This document shows, in pieces, positions 26,030-34,981 of a stretch of 64,000 nt of DNA. The translations under genes and the position numbers were made by a program. Numbering within the stretch: the stretch's first letter is position 1; every line of letters starts with the position of its first letter. The stretch is taken from NCBI GenBank assembly GCA_963843255.1, contig CAWJJQ010000009.1, positions 868,001 through 932,000 of the forward strand, written 5' to 3'. Under the pieces are notes generated by a model, which was given only the letters and a program-made list of their open reading frames with translations, was not told the origin of the DNA and made no database searches. Origin of the DNA: Bog-159 sp963843255 (GTDB lineage: Bacteria > Acidobacteriota > Terriglobia > Bryobacterales > Bryobacteraceae).

Positions 26030-27145
26030 TCAGATCCGCATGGGCATGACCACGTAGCGGTAGTGGTCGCCCGCGCCATCCGTCACCGGGCGCAATTCGC
26101 CTGCACTCTTCTGATCCCTCAATTCAAAGGCCACCTGCTCCTGCGATGTCGCGCGCAGAAAGTCGAGCAGGTATTGCGCGTTGAATCCGATCTCCATATC
26201 GGGACCGCCGTACTCGCTGGGCACGCTCTCCTCGCTCTCGCCGGTCTCCACAGACGAAGAGAAGATCTTCACCTCGCCCGCCGTAAACTGTACCCGGATG
26301 GCACGCGAACGCTCATCGGCAAATTGCGAAACGCGCTCGATCGCCGACCGGATTTCCTCCCGGTTCAGCTTCGCCTGGTGCACGTTGTCCTTCGGCAGCA
26401 CCTTGTCGTAATCCGGAAAATTGCCGGTCAACTTGCGCGTGATCAGCAGCCGCTCGCCAAACTGAAAGAACAGGTGATTATCGTCGCCGGCAAATGCCAG
26501 CTTACTATCCGCGCCGCTTTCATCGGCCAGCTTCACAATCTCCGCCATGGCCTTCTTGGGTACCAGCGCCCGGAAGCTCTTGCCCGTGCCGGCGGTCGGC
26601 GCTCCTGTCTCCACAAACGCCAGCCGGTGACCGTCGGTCGCCACCATCGTGGTGGCATCCGGCTTCAACAGCAGCAGGGCTCCGTTGAGCGTGAACCGCG
26701 ACTCTTCAAGCGAGATCGCGAACGACGTCTTCGAAATCATCGCCGACAGCAGCTTCACCGGAATCTCGGCGATGGTCTCCGGCATTTGCGGCAGTTCCGG
26801 AAAGCTCTCCCTCGACATCCCGGCGATGCGCGTCCGGGACCGGCCGCACGTCAGGCTGGCCCAGTGATTCTCCAAAAACTTGATATTCAAGTCCGCATCC
26901 GGCAACAACCTCACATAATCCAGCAGCTTCCGCGCCGGAATCGTGCCAGATCCTTCTTTCTTGACCTTAGCGGGGCAGGAACAACGAATGCCTAGCTCTA
27001 AATCGGTAGCGGTAAGCGCGAGCCGGTCGCCTTTGGCCTCCAACAGCACGTTGGAGAGAATCGGGATAGTGGTCTTCTTCTCCACCACGCCCTGCGAAAG
27101 GCTCAATTCCCGAACAAGGTCGGCTTTGCTGACGGTAAACTCCAT
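26030..27145 (-). CDS. dnaN: DNA polymerase III sliding clamp (beta subunit)
   Basis: 371 residues, normal length, with three repeated clamp domains. Typical stretches are MEFTVSKADLVREL, IPILSNVLLEA, ATDLELGIRC and, at the end, the hydrophobic peptide-binding pocket region with YRYVVMPMRI. It forms the dimeric ring that tethers DNA polymerase III. It lies 231 bases downstream of dnaA and 5 bases upstream of the gyrB fusion start, so dnaN and gyrB are probably cotranscribed. Unlike gyrB it contains no frameshift. Confidence 0.97.
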   Translation of the reverse strand: MEFTVSKADLVRELSLSQGVVEKKTTIPILSNVLLEAKGDRLALTATDLELGIRCSCPAKVKKEGSGTIPARKLLDYVRLLPDADLNIKFLENHWASLTCGRSRTRIAGMSRESFPELPQMPETIAEIPVKLLSAMISKTSFAISLEESRFTLNGALLLLKPDATTMVATDGHRLAFVETGAPTAGTGKSFRALVPKKAMAEIVKLADESGADSKLAFAGDDNHLFFQFGERLLITRKLTGNFPDYDKVLPKDNVHQAKLNREEIRSAIERVSQFADERSRAIRVQFTAGEVKIFSSSVETGESEESVPSEYGGPDMEIGFNAQYLLDFLRATSQEQVAFELRDQKSAGELRPVTDGAGDHYRYVVMPMRI

Positions 27146-27376
27146 CTGATCTAACTCCTATTCTTCCTGTGTATTCAGATACAGTAGAAGAGCAGAATTC
27201 ATAGGGCCTGTGCAAACTGTTGAAGACTACCTAAATTATACTAAATTATGGTAGTTTTGGCTAATGCCAGCCTGAGGATTTCCGGCGAGCCCCGCTGTAG
27301 AAACCCGTCCCCACCCGGTTCTTGCACAACCTCCACAAGAGGCCCTCAGGCGCCGCTGTGGAAAACTTAATTAAGC
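27146..27376 (-). other. Candidate replication origin between dnaA and dnaN
   Basis: A 231-base gap between the two genes that most often flank oriC. It holds an AT-rich core with a repeated ctaaattat (27228-27252). There are several sites resembling DnaA boxes but imperfect: GTTTTCCACA on the minus strand near 27354-27363 (one mismatch to TTATCCACA in its last nine bases), plus weaker CACA-ended sites near 27165, 27210 and 27325. The spread is modest, so this is a candidate, not a demonstrated origin. Confidence 0.4.
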
Positions 27377-28660
27377 TCATTGTAATGAGTCAATTAGGGC
27401 GTGGATGATCCTGTTCAATTCTGGATCCGTATGGCGCAGCTTCTCGATTTTCTTCACCGAATGCAAAACCGTGGTGTGATGCTTGCCCCCGAAAGCTCTT
27501 CCGATCTCCGGTAGCGAGGCCGGCGTCAGTTCTTTTACCAGGTACATGGCTACCTGCCGGGGCACCACAATCTTCTTGGTATTGCTCTTTTCCTTCAGTT
27601 GGCTCTGCCGGATGCCATACCGCTCCGCCACGCCCTTTTGAATCGAATCGATGGTGATTTTGCGGTCCTGCGGGTAGATCAGGTGCCGCAACACCTGCTG
27701 TGCCATCGGCAGATTGATCGACGATCCGGTCAGCGAAGAGTACGCCACCAGTTTGACCAGCGCGCCTTCCAACTCCCGCACGTTCGACTTCGTTTTCGTG
27801 GCCATGAACGTCCGCACATCTTCCGGAAGCGCCACGCCTTCAATCTCCGCCTTCTTGTCCAGAATGGCCATCTTCGTTTCCAGATCGGGCGGCTGGATGT
27901 CGGCCATCAGGCCCCATTCAAAACGCGACCGCAGCCGGTCGATTAAACCGGGGATCTCCTTGGGCGGCGCGTCGCTCGAGATCACAATCTGCTTCTGATG
28001 ATCGTGCAATTCGTTGAATGTGTGAAAAAATTCTTCCTGCGTCCGGTCCTTGTTGCCGATGAGTTGGATGTCGTCCACCAGCAGCACATCCGCGGTGCGG
28101 TACCGATCGTGAAACTGCGGCATACGATCCATGCGGATGCACGTGATCATGTCGTTCATGAACCGCTCGCTCGACGTGTAGATGATCCGCATCGACGCGT
28201 GATTGCTGATCAGCGAGCGCCCGATGGCGTGCATCAGGTGCGTCTTTCCCATTCCTACCCCGCCGTAGATGAACAGCGGATTGTAGCTGCGTGACGGATT
28301 CGTCGCCACCGATCGCGCCGCGGCATGCGCGAATTGGTTGCATGCCCCCACCACGAAACTCTCAAATGTGAACTTAGGATTGAGCGGGCTGACCGGTGGC
28401 GTGTCGAATTCCGCCGGCTCGCGCGATGACGGCGCCACGTACTCGATGCGTTGAATGCCGGCCCCAACGTGCTGCGCGCCCTCCATCACTTCGGCGGCGT
28501 ATTCGTTTTCCATCCATTTTTTGGCGCCTTCGTCGGCGACACTGACCACTAGCGTGGTGCCTTCCATGCCCAGGTATGCCGTGCGGCTGATCCAATTTTG
28601 GTAGCTTTCCGGACTCAGTTTAGTTTCTAGTTCTTTTTTGATGCGATCCCACGGGTTCAT
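27377..28660 (-). CDS. dnaA: Chromosomal replication initiator DnaA
   Basis: 427 residues from ATG 28660; a TTG two codons upstream is less likely because the GyrB-fused copy of the same domain also begins M-N-x-W-D-R-I-K. Domain I covers about residues 1-78. The linker is unusually short. The AAA+ domain has GGVGMGKTH (Walker A) and LLVDDIQL (Walker B), with sensor stretch ISSDAPPKE. Domain IV carries the DnaA signature GGKHHTTVLHS. It opens the origin and loads DnaB. It is first in a dnaA-dnaN-gyrB run on the minus strand. Confidence 0.97.
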   Translation of the reverse strand: MNPWDRIKKELETKLSPESYQNWISRTAYLGMEGTTLVVSVADEGAKKWMENEYAAEVMEGAQHVGAGIQRIEYVAPSSREPAEFDTPPVSPLNPKFTFESFVVGACNQFAHAAARSVATNPSRSYNPLFIYGGVGMGKTHLMHAIGRSLISNHASMRIIYTSSERFMNDMITCIRMDRMPQFHDRYRTADVLLVDDIQLIGNKDRTQEEFFHTFNELHDHQKQIVISSDAPPKEIPGLIDRLRSRFEWGLMADIQPPDLETKMAILDKKAEIEGVALPEDVRTFMATKTKSNVRELEGALVKLVAYSSLTGSSINLPMAQQVLRHLIYPQDRKITIDSIQKGVAERYGIRQSQLKEKSNTKKIVVPRQVAMYLVKELTPASLPEIGRAFGGKHHTTVLHSVKKIEKLRHTDPELNRIIHALIDSLQ

Positions 28661-28974
28661 TGTCAAACGCTGACCTGCTGAAGTGCCGATAGGGGGGCCA
28701 CCGACCGATCAGTAGTCTAACATACCCCATACGATTTCCACCAAGAAAATAACATCTGCGTTTCGTTACTGTTACAGCCGCGCGTCAGATGCCCGGTCGA
28801 AGGCGCAAAACATCGTTGGGCAAGCGTGATTTAGCCTCACGAAATCGCCCGCTCTGGCTCGTCCTTCGTGTGTAATAATAATCCGATCAGCTTTCGAAAC
28901 TCCACGTAGACGCCTCATCTGGCCGGTCGATTCGGGGCGCGTTGGCGCCCTTTGTGAAAAGGGAGTTGAATAAG
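28661..28974. other. Gene-free interval between divergent dnaA and receptor gene
   Basis: 314 bases with no open frame I can support. I looked for TTATCCACA-type boxes and saw none better than two mismatches. It must hold the promoters of the two divergent genes, but no convincing -35/-10 pair stands out. A GGGAG ribosome site precedes the receptor ATG. Confidence 0.4.
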
Positions 28975-31900
28975 ATGAAAACGGGAAAATTGTGGCGGGC
29001 CGCAGCCGTCCTGTTGGCGTGCCTGTGCTCAGCCGGGGTCTTGCTGGGCCAAACTACGGGTACACTGCGCGGCTCGGTTAAGGATCCCTCTGGTCTGGCG
29101 ATCGTCGGCGCTAGCGTAAAGGCCACCCTCGAAGGCACCGCTACCAGCCGCACGGCTACCACCGATGCCAAAGGCGAATTCGTCATCCCTACCCTGGCTG
29201 TAGGAGCCTACACCGTCGAGATCGAAACGGCCGGCTTCAAGAAATTCGTCCAGCATCTTGAAATCACGTTAGGCCACGTCGTCGTGGTGGATGCTTCTCT
29301 CGAAATCGGAGCCGTCACCCAAAGCGTCACCGCCGAAGCCGAAGCGCCGTTGGTCGAAACCACCAGCACGCAATTGGGCGCGGTAATGAATTCGCGCGCC
29401 GTGGTCGATCTCCCCCTGAACACCCGCGACACCTATCAACTCCTGCAACTCCAACCGGGCGTCCAGTCGCAGCAGGGCTATGCGCTGTTCGCCGGCAGCG
29501 ACAACGCCGGTGTCGTTTCCGTAAACGGCGGGCGCGGGCGGGCCAATAACTTCAATGTCAACGGTGGCGACGCCAATGACCAGTTCGTGGCCATCCCAGC
29601 GGTCGAGCCCTCTCCTGACACGATCGAAGAATTTCGCGTCCTCACGAATACCTTCGACGCCGAGTACGGCCGCAACTCCGGCTCCGTCGTCAACGTAGTC
29701 ACCAAGGGCGGTACCGACTCGTTCCATGGCGATGCCTACGAGTTCTTCCGCAATACCAATCTGGATGCGCGCGGCTTCTTTGATACCACCCGCCCCGATT
29801 TCCATCAGAATCAGTTTGGCGCCACCTTCGGCGGACCCATCAAGAAAGACAAGACGTTCTTCTTCGCTTCCATCGAAGACCGCCAGATCATTCAAGGCAT
29901 CCCGTCCGACGTGGTAACAGTGCCCACCGCGGCCGAGCGCAGCGGCGACTTCTCGCAAGGACCGGGCGGCGCGCAAAGCACCTTTGCCGGCACCCTAACC
30001 GATAATTACCTGGCTACAGCGCTGAACAATAGGCCCGGCTGTGCCGGCGCCATCGGGGCCGCGGGCGGCGCACCACTGGTAGCCGGAACGCCGTGGGCCG
30101 CTATTTTTCCGAACAACCAGATTCCGTCGCAATGCTTCGATCCCACGGCTGCCGCACTGCTGAATCGATATGTCCCTCTCCCGAATACCGGTTTCAATAA
30201 CTATCAGGCTGTGCCTAACCAGTCGGAAAAAGGCATACAGTCCACCTTCCGCCTCGACCAGCACTTCAACGATCATCACCAGTTGAGCTTCTATTACTAT
30301 TTTGACAACGATACCCAGTTACCGCCCTTTTCCACCTTCCAGGCTTCCGGCGCCAATCTGCCCGGCTTCGGCGCCAATTACGCGACGCGCAACCAGCAGT
30401 TCAATTTGAGCGAGACATGGACAGCTACTCCCTCGCTTGTAAACGAAGCCCGCTTCACTTACTTCAGGGAAGGACAGCTCAACTACAATCACCCGCAGAA
30501 TGCCCAGCTCATAAACGATGTGTGTGGATCCGCGGTACCCGCCAGCAACTGTTTCGCTGACCCTGCCAATCCCAAGTACGGCATTACGCCCAACCTGGGA
30601 CCCAATCACGAGGGCGTGCCCTACATCTCCACCAGCGGTGGCTTCACCATCGGTAATAACTACAATGGCGAGCTCCCCCAGATCGGCAACAGCTTCCAAT
30701 GGTCCGACAGTCTCAGCAAAGTGTCCGGCAATCACACGATGAAGTTCGGGGTAGACATCCGGCGCATGCGCTTCGACCAGACGCTGTATTACAACGTGAA
30801 CGGGTCTTACTCATTTACCAGCGGCGGCACGAACGACGTTGGTTCCGACGATCAGTATCCCAATTACTTGCTGGGATTGCCCAACACTTACACGCAGGGG
30901 TCCGCGCAGCATGAGAATGTGCGCAGCACCGCCGTCTATCTGTTCGCGCAGGATAGCTGGAAGATACGTCCCAACTTGACCCTTAATTACGGATTGCGCT
31001 GGGAGCTGGATACTCCCCTCACTGACATCGGCCACCACGTGCAGACGTTCCGTCCCGGCCAGGTGACTAAGATTTATCCCTGCCAGCTTGCGGCCGATAA
31101 TCCCCTGGTGGCGCAATTCGGCACCACGGATTGCAATCAGGGTAGCGCCGGCGACGCGGTCTTCCCGCTCGGCCTGGTGTTCCCCGGCGACCAGGGGGTT
31201 CCTGCCGGCATGACCCAAACTTATTACAAAGCTTTCGCCCCGCGCATCGGTCTCGCGTGGAGCCCTTCGAGTGACTCCGGTTTCTGGCGCAAACTGGTGG
31301 GCGCCCCTGGTAAGACCAGTATTCGCGCCGGATGGGGTATTTTTTATAACCCCATCGAGCAACTGGTGCTCGAGCAGTTCAGCGCCGAGCCCCCTTTCGG
31401 CGGCAGTAACTCGGTGACTAACCCGATGTTCAACACCCCCTTCGTCGGGCAGGACGGCACCGTATCGCCCAACCCGTTCAACGGTATTCTGAACCCGCCG
31501 CGCGGCCAGCCTTTGGATTGGTCGGCCTTCCGCCCGCTCCTGATGTACGGCCAGTTCCAGCCCAACATGCGCACCCAGTACTCAGAGCAATACAACTTCA
31601 CCATCCAGCGCGAGCTGCCGGCCGACGTGCTCTTTCAAATCGGCTATGTGGGCACCCAGGCGCATCGTCTGCTGGCATCCTACGACCTCAACTACGGCAA
31701 CGCGCAAACCTGCCTCGACTTGAACAGTCTCTCCACTCTTGCCAACGACCCATCGCTGGCTTGCGGCCCGTTCTACGCCGACTCGGCCTTCACTATCGCG
31801 CCCAACGAGATTCCGGCCGGATTCACTCTCCACCTGCCCTATGGCCCCCAACCTACAGTTACCGGACCCAATCCGAATCCCATCACCCTGGTGGGGCTGC

Positions 31901-32718
31901 GGAAATATTCCTCCCCCAACTGCAACCCTTTGACCGGTACCGGCTGCCCGCCTGATGGCGTTCCCGTGTTCTCCAGCATCTTTACCGAGAACACAGTCGC
32001 AAATTCCAACTACAACTCACTTCAAGTCAGCGCCGAAAAGCGCTTCTCGCACGGTCTGCAGTTCCAGGCGGCCTATACCTTCAGCAAATCCATCGATGAC
32101 GCCTCCAGTTTCGAGAACATGCTCGATCCCCTCAATTTCAGAAAGAGCCGCTCGCTTTCCTTGTTCGACGCACGCAACCGCCTGGTTACCAGCTATGTCT
32201 ATCAGTTCCCGCATGCGGCTCTGCATGGTTTTGCCGACAAGCTGGTAAATGGATGGCAGAGTTCCGGCATCGTCACCTTCCAGAGTGGATTTCCCATCCC
32301 CATTGAATCCTCCGACGACATCGAGTTGATGTATAGCTCGTTCTTCTATTATCCGGGCGAGCCCAATCAGTTGGCTCCCTTACAACGACTGAATCCACGA
32401 AACGGTTTGAACCTGGCCTTTGATCCGTCAATCTTCGCCCAGCCCGCCTTGGGAACCATCGGCAGCTCGCCGCGCGCGGTGTGCTGCGGTCCCGGCATCA
32501 ATAACATCGACTTCAGCATGATGAAAGACACAGTGCTCAACGAGCGCTTCAAGATGGAGTTCCGGGCCGAGTTCTTCAACATCGTCAACCACGCGCAATT
32601 CACCAAGGTGGACGGCAATATTTCCGACGGCGATCCATCGGCGGGCGGAACCTTCGGCAAAGTCCTGCAGACGCGCGATCCGAGACTCGTGCAGTTCGCG
32701 CTAAAGTTGATCTTCTAG
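28975..32718 (+). CDS. Carboxypeptidase-regulatory/TonB-dependent receptor-like outer-membrane protein
   Basis: 1,247 residues from ATG 28975. A Sec signal (to about residue 26) is followed by a carboxypeptidase-regulatory (CarboxypepD_reg-like) domain beginning TGTLRGSVKDPSGLAIVGA, then a plug-like region (VVDLPLNTRDTYQLLQLQPG, NNFNVNGGDAND, SVVNVVTKGGTDSFHG). A very long beta-barrel region ends in the aromatic pattern RLVQFALKLIF expected of an outer-membrane strand. This is the Oar/SusC-like class abundant in Acidobacteria, thought to import or bind large substrates; the ligand is unknown. A cytochrome c gene follows after 8 bases and is probably cotranscribed. Confidence 0.88.
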   Translation: MKTGKLWRAAAVLLACLCSAGVLLGQTTGTLRGSVKDPSGLAIVGASVKATLEGTATSRTATTDAKGEFVIPTLAVGAYTVEIETAGFKKFVQHLEITLGHVVVVDASLEIGAVTQSVTAEAEAPLVETTSTQLGAVMNSRAVVDLPLNTRDTYQLLQLQPGVQSQQGYALFAGSDNAGVVSVNGGRGRANNFNVNGGDANDQFVAIPAVEPSPDTIEEFRVLTNTFDAEYGRNSGSVVNVVTKGGTDSFHGDAYEFFRNTNLDARGFFDTTRPDFHQNQFGATFGGPIKKDKTFFFASIEDRQIIQGIPSDVVTVPTAAERSGDFSQGPGGAQSTFAGTLTDNYLATALNNRPGCAGAIGAAGGAPLVAGTPWAAIFPNNQIPSQCFDPTAAALLNRYVPLPNTGFNNYQAVPNQSEKGIQSTFRLDQHFNDHHQLSFYYYFDNDTQLPPFSTFQASGANLPGFGANYATRNQQFNLSETWTATPSLVNEARFTYFREGQLNYNHPQNAQLINDVCGSAVPASNCFADPANPKYGITPNLGPNHEGVPYISTSGGFTIGNNYNGELPQIGNSFQWSDSLSKVSGNHTMKFGVDIRRMRFDQTLYYNVNGSYSFTSGGTNDVGSDDQYPNYLLGLPNTYTQGSAQHENVRSTAVYLFAQDSWKIRPNLTLNYGLRWELDTPLTDIGHHVQTFRPGQVTKIYPCQLAADNPLVAQFGTTDCNQGSAGDAVFPLGLVFPGDQGVPAGMTQTYYKAFAPRIGLAWSPSSDSGFWRKLVGAPGKTSIRAGWGIFYNPIEQLVLEQFSAEPPFGGSNSVTNPMFNTPFVGQDGTVSPNPFNGILNPPRGQPLDWSAFRPLLMYGQFQPNMRTQYSEQYNFTIQRELPADVLFQIGYVGTQAHRLLASYDLNYGNAQTCLDLNSLSTLANDPSLACGPFYADSAFTIAPNEIPAGFTLHLPYGPQPTVTGPNPNPITLVGLRKYSSPNCNPLTGTGCPPDGVPVFSSIFTENTVANSNYNSLQVSAEKRFSHGLQFQAAYTFSKSIDDASSFENMLDPLNFRKSRSLSLFDARNRLVTSYVYQFPHAALHGFADKLVNGWQSSGIVTFQSGFPIPIESSDDIELMYSSFFYYPGEPNQLAPLQRLNPRNGLNLAFDPSIFAQPALGTIGSSPRAVCCGPGINNIDFSMMKDTVLNERFKMEFRAEFFNIVNHAQFTKVDGNISDGDPSAGGTFGKVLQTRDPRLVQFALKLIF

Positions 32719-32726
32719 GAGATGCC

Positions 32727-33146
32727 ATGCGAATCCTGACAGGCATTTTGGCGATCTCACTTGCAGGGCAGGCCTTGGCCCAGGAAGCCAAGTCCAAGCT
32801 GGAAGTCTCCGGCGCGCACGATACCAGCCTGACCAAGGGCGTCGATCTCTACCTGAGATACTGCGCCGTGTGCCACGGCAAAGACGGCAAGGGCGGAGGT
32901 CCGGCGGCCGCGGCGCTCAAAACCGCTCCCACAGATCTGACCGGGCTTGCGCAGAGCAAAGGTGGAAAGTTTCCCGTAGGCACTGTCCGCCAGTTGTTGG
33001 GCGGCGGATCATCCACGCCCGCGCACGGCTCCGAAGAGATGCCCATATGGGGACCGGTCTTCCGCGCCATGAACCCCAACCAAAGCATTGCCAAGCTCCG
33101 CGTCGATAACCTGGTGCGGTATCTCGAATCCATCCAGGCCAAATAA
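32727..33146 (+). CDS. Small exported cytochrome c
   Basis: 139 residues with a Sec signal ending ALAQ. One haem-binding CAVCH (about residues 46-50) is followed by GKDGKGGGPAA, and a later Met in SEEMPIWGPVF is the probable axial ligand. The C-terminal helix LRVDNLVRYLESIQ fits class I cytochrome c. It transfers electrons in the periplasm; the partner is unknown. It follows the receptor gene by 8 bases. Confidence 0.9.
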   Translation: MRILTGILAISLAGQALAQEAKSKLEVSGAHDTSLTKGVDLYLRYCAVCHGKDGKGGGPAAAALKTAPTDLTGLAQSKGGKFPVGTVRQLLGGGSSTPAHGSEEMPIWGPVFRAMNPNQSIAKLRVDNLVRYLESIQAK

Positions 33147-33221
33147 CGGCCGCCGCCCGGTGGCATACTAGAACGAGTCTCAGCAGTCTAAACTTGACGA
33201 TTCCAAAGGAACTTTTCCAAG

Positions 33222-34625
33222 ATGTACCCAGCTTTACAGAAGGAAATCGAGACCTACGAAAAACGCACGCCCCAATCGCGTGAAGCGCATCAGCGGGCGG
33301 TCCGCCGCGTCCCCCTGGGAGTGGCCAGCAATTACCGCTACTATCCGCCGTATCCTTTATTCGTGCGCGATGGCCACGGCTCGCGCATACACGACGTCGA
33401 CGGCAACGAATATATCGATCACAACCTTTGCTACGGCGCCCTCATGGCCGGCCACTGCCACCCGGCGGTGATGAAAGCAGTGGAAGAACGCCTCCATGTG
33501 GGCACGCTGTTCGGCATGCCGCACGGCATGGAGTTGGAGCTCGCCGAAGAGATCTGCGCCCGCTATCCGGTCGATATGGTCCGCTTCGGCAACAGCGGTT
33601 CGGAAGTCACCATGCATTCCCTGCGCCTCGCCCGCGCGGTCACCGGTCGTAGCAAGATCATCAAGATCGAAGGCGGCTACCACGGCGGGCACGACGCGAT
33701 TTCCGTCAGTGTGAAGCCCAAAGGCACCGAGTTCGGCGACCCTGAAAACCCCACACCCGTGGTCTCGAGTGCCGGAGTGCTCAAAGGCACCACCGATGCC
33801 ACCCTCGTCGCGCCCTTTAACAACCTGCCCGCCATCGAGCGCCTGTTCGCTGCGCACCCGGGCGAAATCGCCGGCATCATTCTCGAGCCCATCATGATGA
33901 ACATCGCCTTCTGTATGCCGGATGAAGGCTACCTTCAGGGCTTGCGCGAGATCACCCGCAAATACGGCGCCATGATGATCATGGACGAAGTGAAGACCGG
34001 CGCCAAGCTGGCCTGGGGCGGCGCTTGCGAGTACTTCAACGTGCGGCCGGACATCATCTGCCTGGGCAAATCCATCGGCGGCGGTTTCTCGTTAGCCGCC
34101 TTCGCCGCCAGCCGCGAGATCATGGACGTGATCGCCACTCAGAAGATGTTTCACGCCGGCACCTACAACACCAACCCGGTCGTGATGGCCGCCGGGCTGG
34201 CCACCTTCCGCCATGTGCTCACGCGCGATGCCTATACCCACATCGATAAGCTCAGCCGCAAGCTGGTGGAAGGATACCGGGGCATCATCGAAAAGAACGG
34301 CCTGGTAGCTTACGCCGATGGCGCGGGCGCCAACGGTGCGCTCCTGTTCTACCCACAGCGCATCCGCAATTACCGCGACTGGTATCACGTGGACGAAGAC
34401 CTCTGGACGCACTATTGGTTCGCCATGGTCAATCGCGGCATCCTGGCCCAGCCCTACTGGTGGGATGAGCAGTGGACCATCTCCGTGCAGCACACCGGGC
34501 AGGATATCGACCAGCACCTGCAGGTCTTCGCCGAAGTAGCGCCCGCCCTAGCCGCCGCCCAACACCGCGCGCGCAGTGGGGCAGGCTCCCAGCCTGCAGC
34601 GGCCTCTCAGGCCGCCAGGCGATAG
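33222..34625 (+). CDS. Class III PLP aminotransferase (glutamate-1-semialdehyde aminomutase-like)
   Basis: 467 residues. Fold-type I PLP motifs in order: VDGNEYIDHN, GHCHPAVMKA, FGNSGSEVTMHSLRLARA, GGYHGGHDA, MDEVKTG and the PLP lysine in CLGKSIGGG, with HAGTYNTNP. This resembles GSA aminomutase-like enzymes, but the sequence has diverged enough that haem synthesis cannot be assumed. The C-terminal tail from about residue 452 (SGAGSQPAAASQAARR) is encoded by a double-hairpin repeat, so the ancestral stop was probably a little earlier. Confidence 0.85.
   Translation: MYPALQKEIETYEKRTPQSREAHQRAVRRVPLGVASNYRYYPPYPLFVRDGHGSRIHDVDGNEYIDHNLCYGALMAGHCHPAVMKAVEERLHVGTLFGMPHGMELELAEEICARYPVDMVRFGNSGSEVTMHSLRLARAVTGRSKIIKIEGGYHGGHDAISVSVKPKGTEFGDPENPTPVVSSAGVLKGTTDATLVAPFNNLPAIERLFAAHPGEIAGIILEPIMMNIAFCMPDEGYLQGLREITRKYGAMMIMDEVKTGAKLAWGGACEYFNVRPDIICLGKSIGGGFSLAAFAASREIMDVIATQKMFHAGTYNTNPVVMAAGLATFRHVLTRDAYTHIDKLSRKLVEGYRGIIEKNGLVAYADGAGANGALLFYPQRIRNYRDWYHVDEDLWTHYWFAMVNRGILAQPYWWDEQWTISVQHTGQDIDQHLQVFAEVAPALAAAQHRARSGAGSQPAAASQAARR
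34576..34616 (+). repeat. Double-hairpin gene-end repeat, copy 3 (inside coding sequence)
   Basis: GGCAGGCTCCCAGCCTGC followed by GCGGCC-TCTCA-GGCCGC. It is translated in frame as the aminotransferase tail, ending at the TAG 34623-34625. Confidence 0.8.
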
Positions 34626-34981
34626 ACGAGTAATTCGTAAGAAAATCGCTCGACCTGGTCTTCTTGTGGATTTGAAGCTCGGAAAATTCACGCATGCGGA
34701 GAATCCTCCACTAGCGTTGATTCTGCGCGCAGAAAGAGACGCTGCAGTTGCTCACTACGCGCGCGCGAATCCAGCCGAACGCCCCAATGAAGCTGAAATC
34801 GCCGCACGAATCGACCCGGCGCGCCGCCTGCTCTCGGCCGGTCCGGATCGTCTCGCAGGTTCTGCCGGGCGGAAAGACACAAAATAATCGGCCACCCGCG
34901 ACAATTACAACAATTACAACCCGCCCTATCCGCATACCCGCCGGTTGTGATAACATGCCGCAGTTGCGGGAGGGGAAACGC
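34626..34981. other. Gene-free interval before the TPR gene
   Basis: 356 bases with no supported gene. A frame reading through the region has no start or family match I recognise. A short direct repeat acaattacaac occurs at about 34899-34920. GGGAGG precedes the next ATG. Confidence 0.35.

Noticed and set aside
28661..28974. Origin upstream of dnaA
   Set aside because: No DnaA box with fewer than two mismatches was found there, whereas the dnaA-dnaN gap has better sites.
34576..34887. 103-residue frame after the aminotransferase
   Set aside because: It starts in a repeat, has no ribosome site and no recognisable motif.
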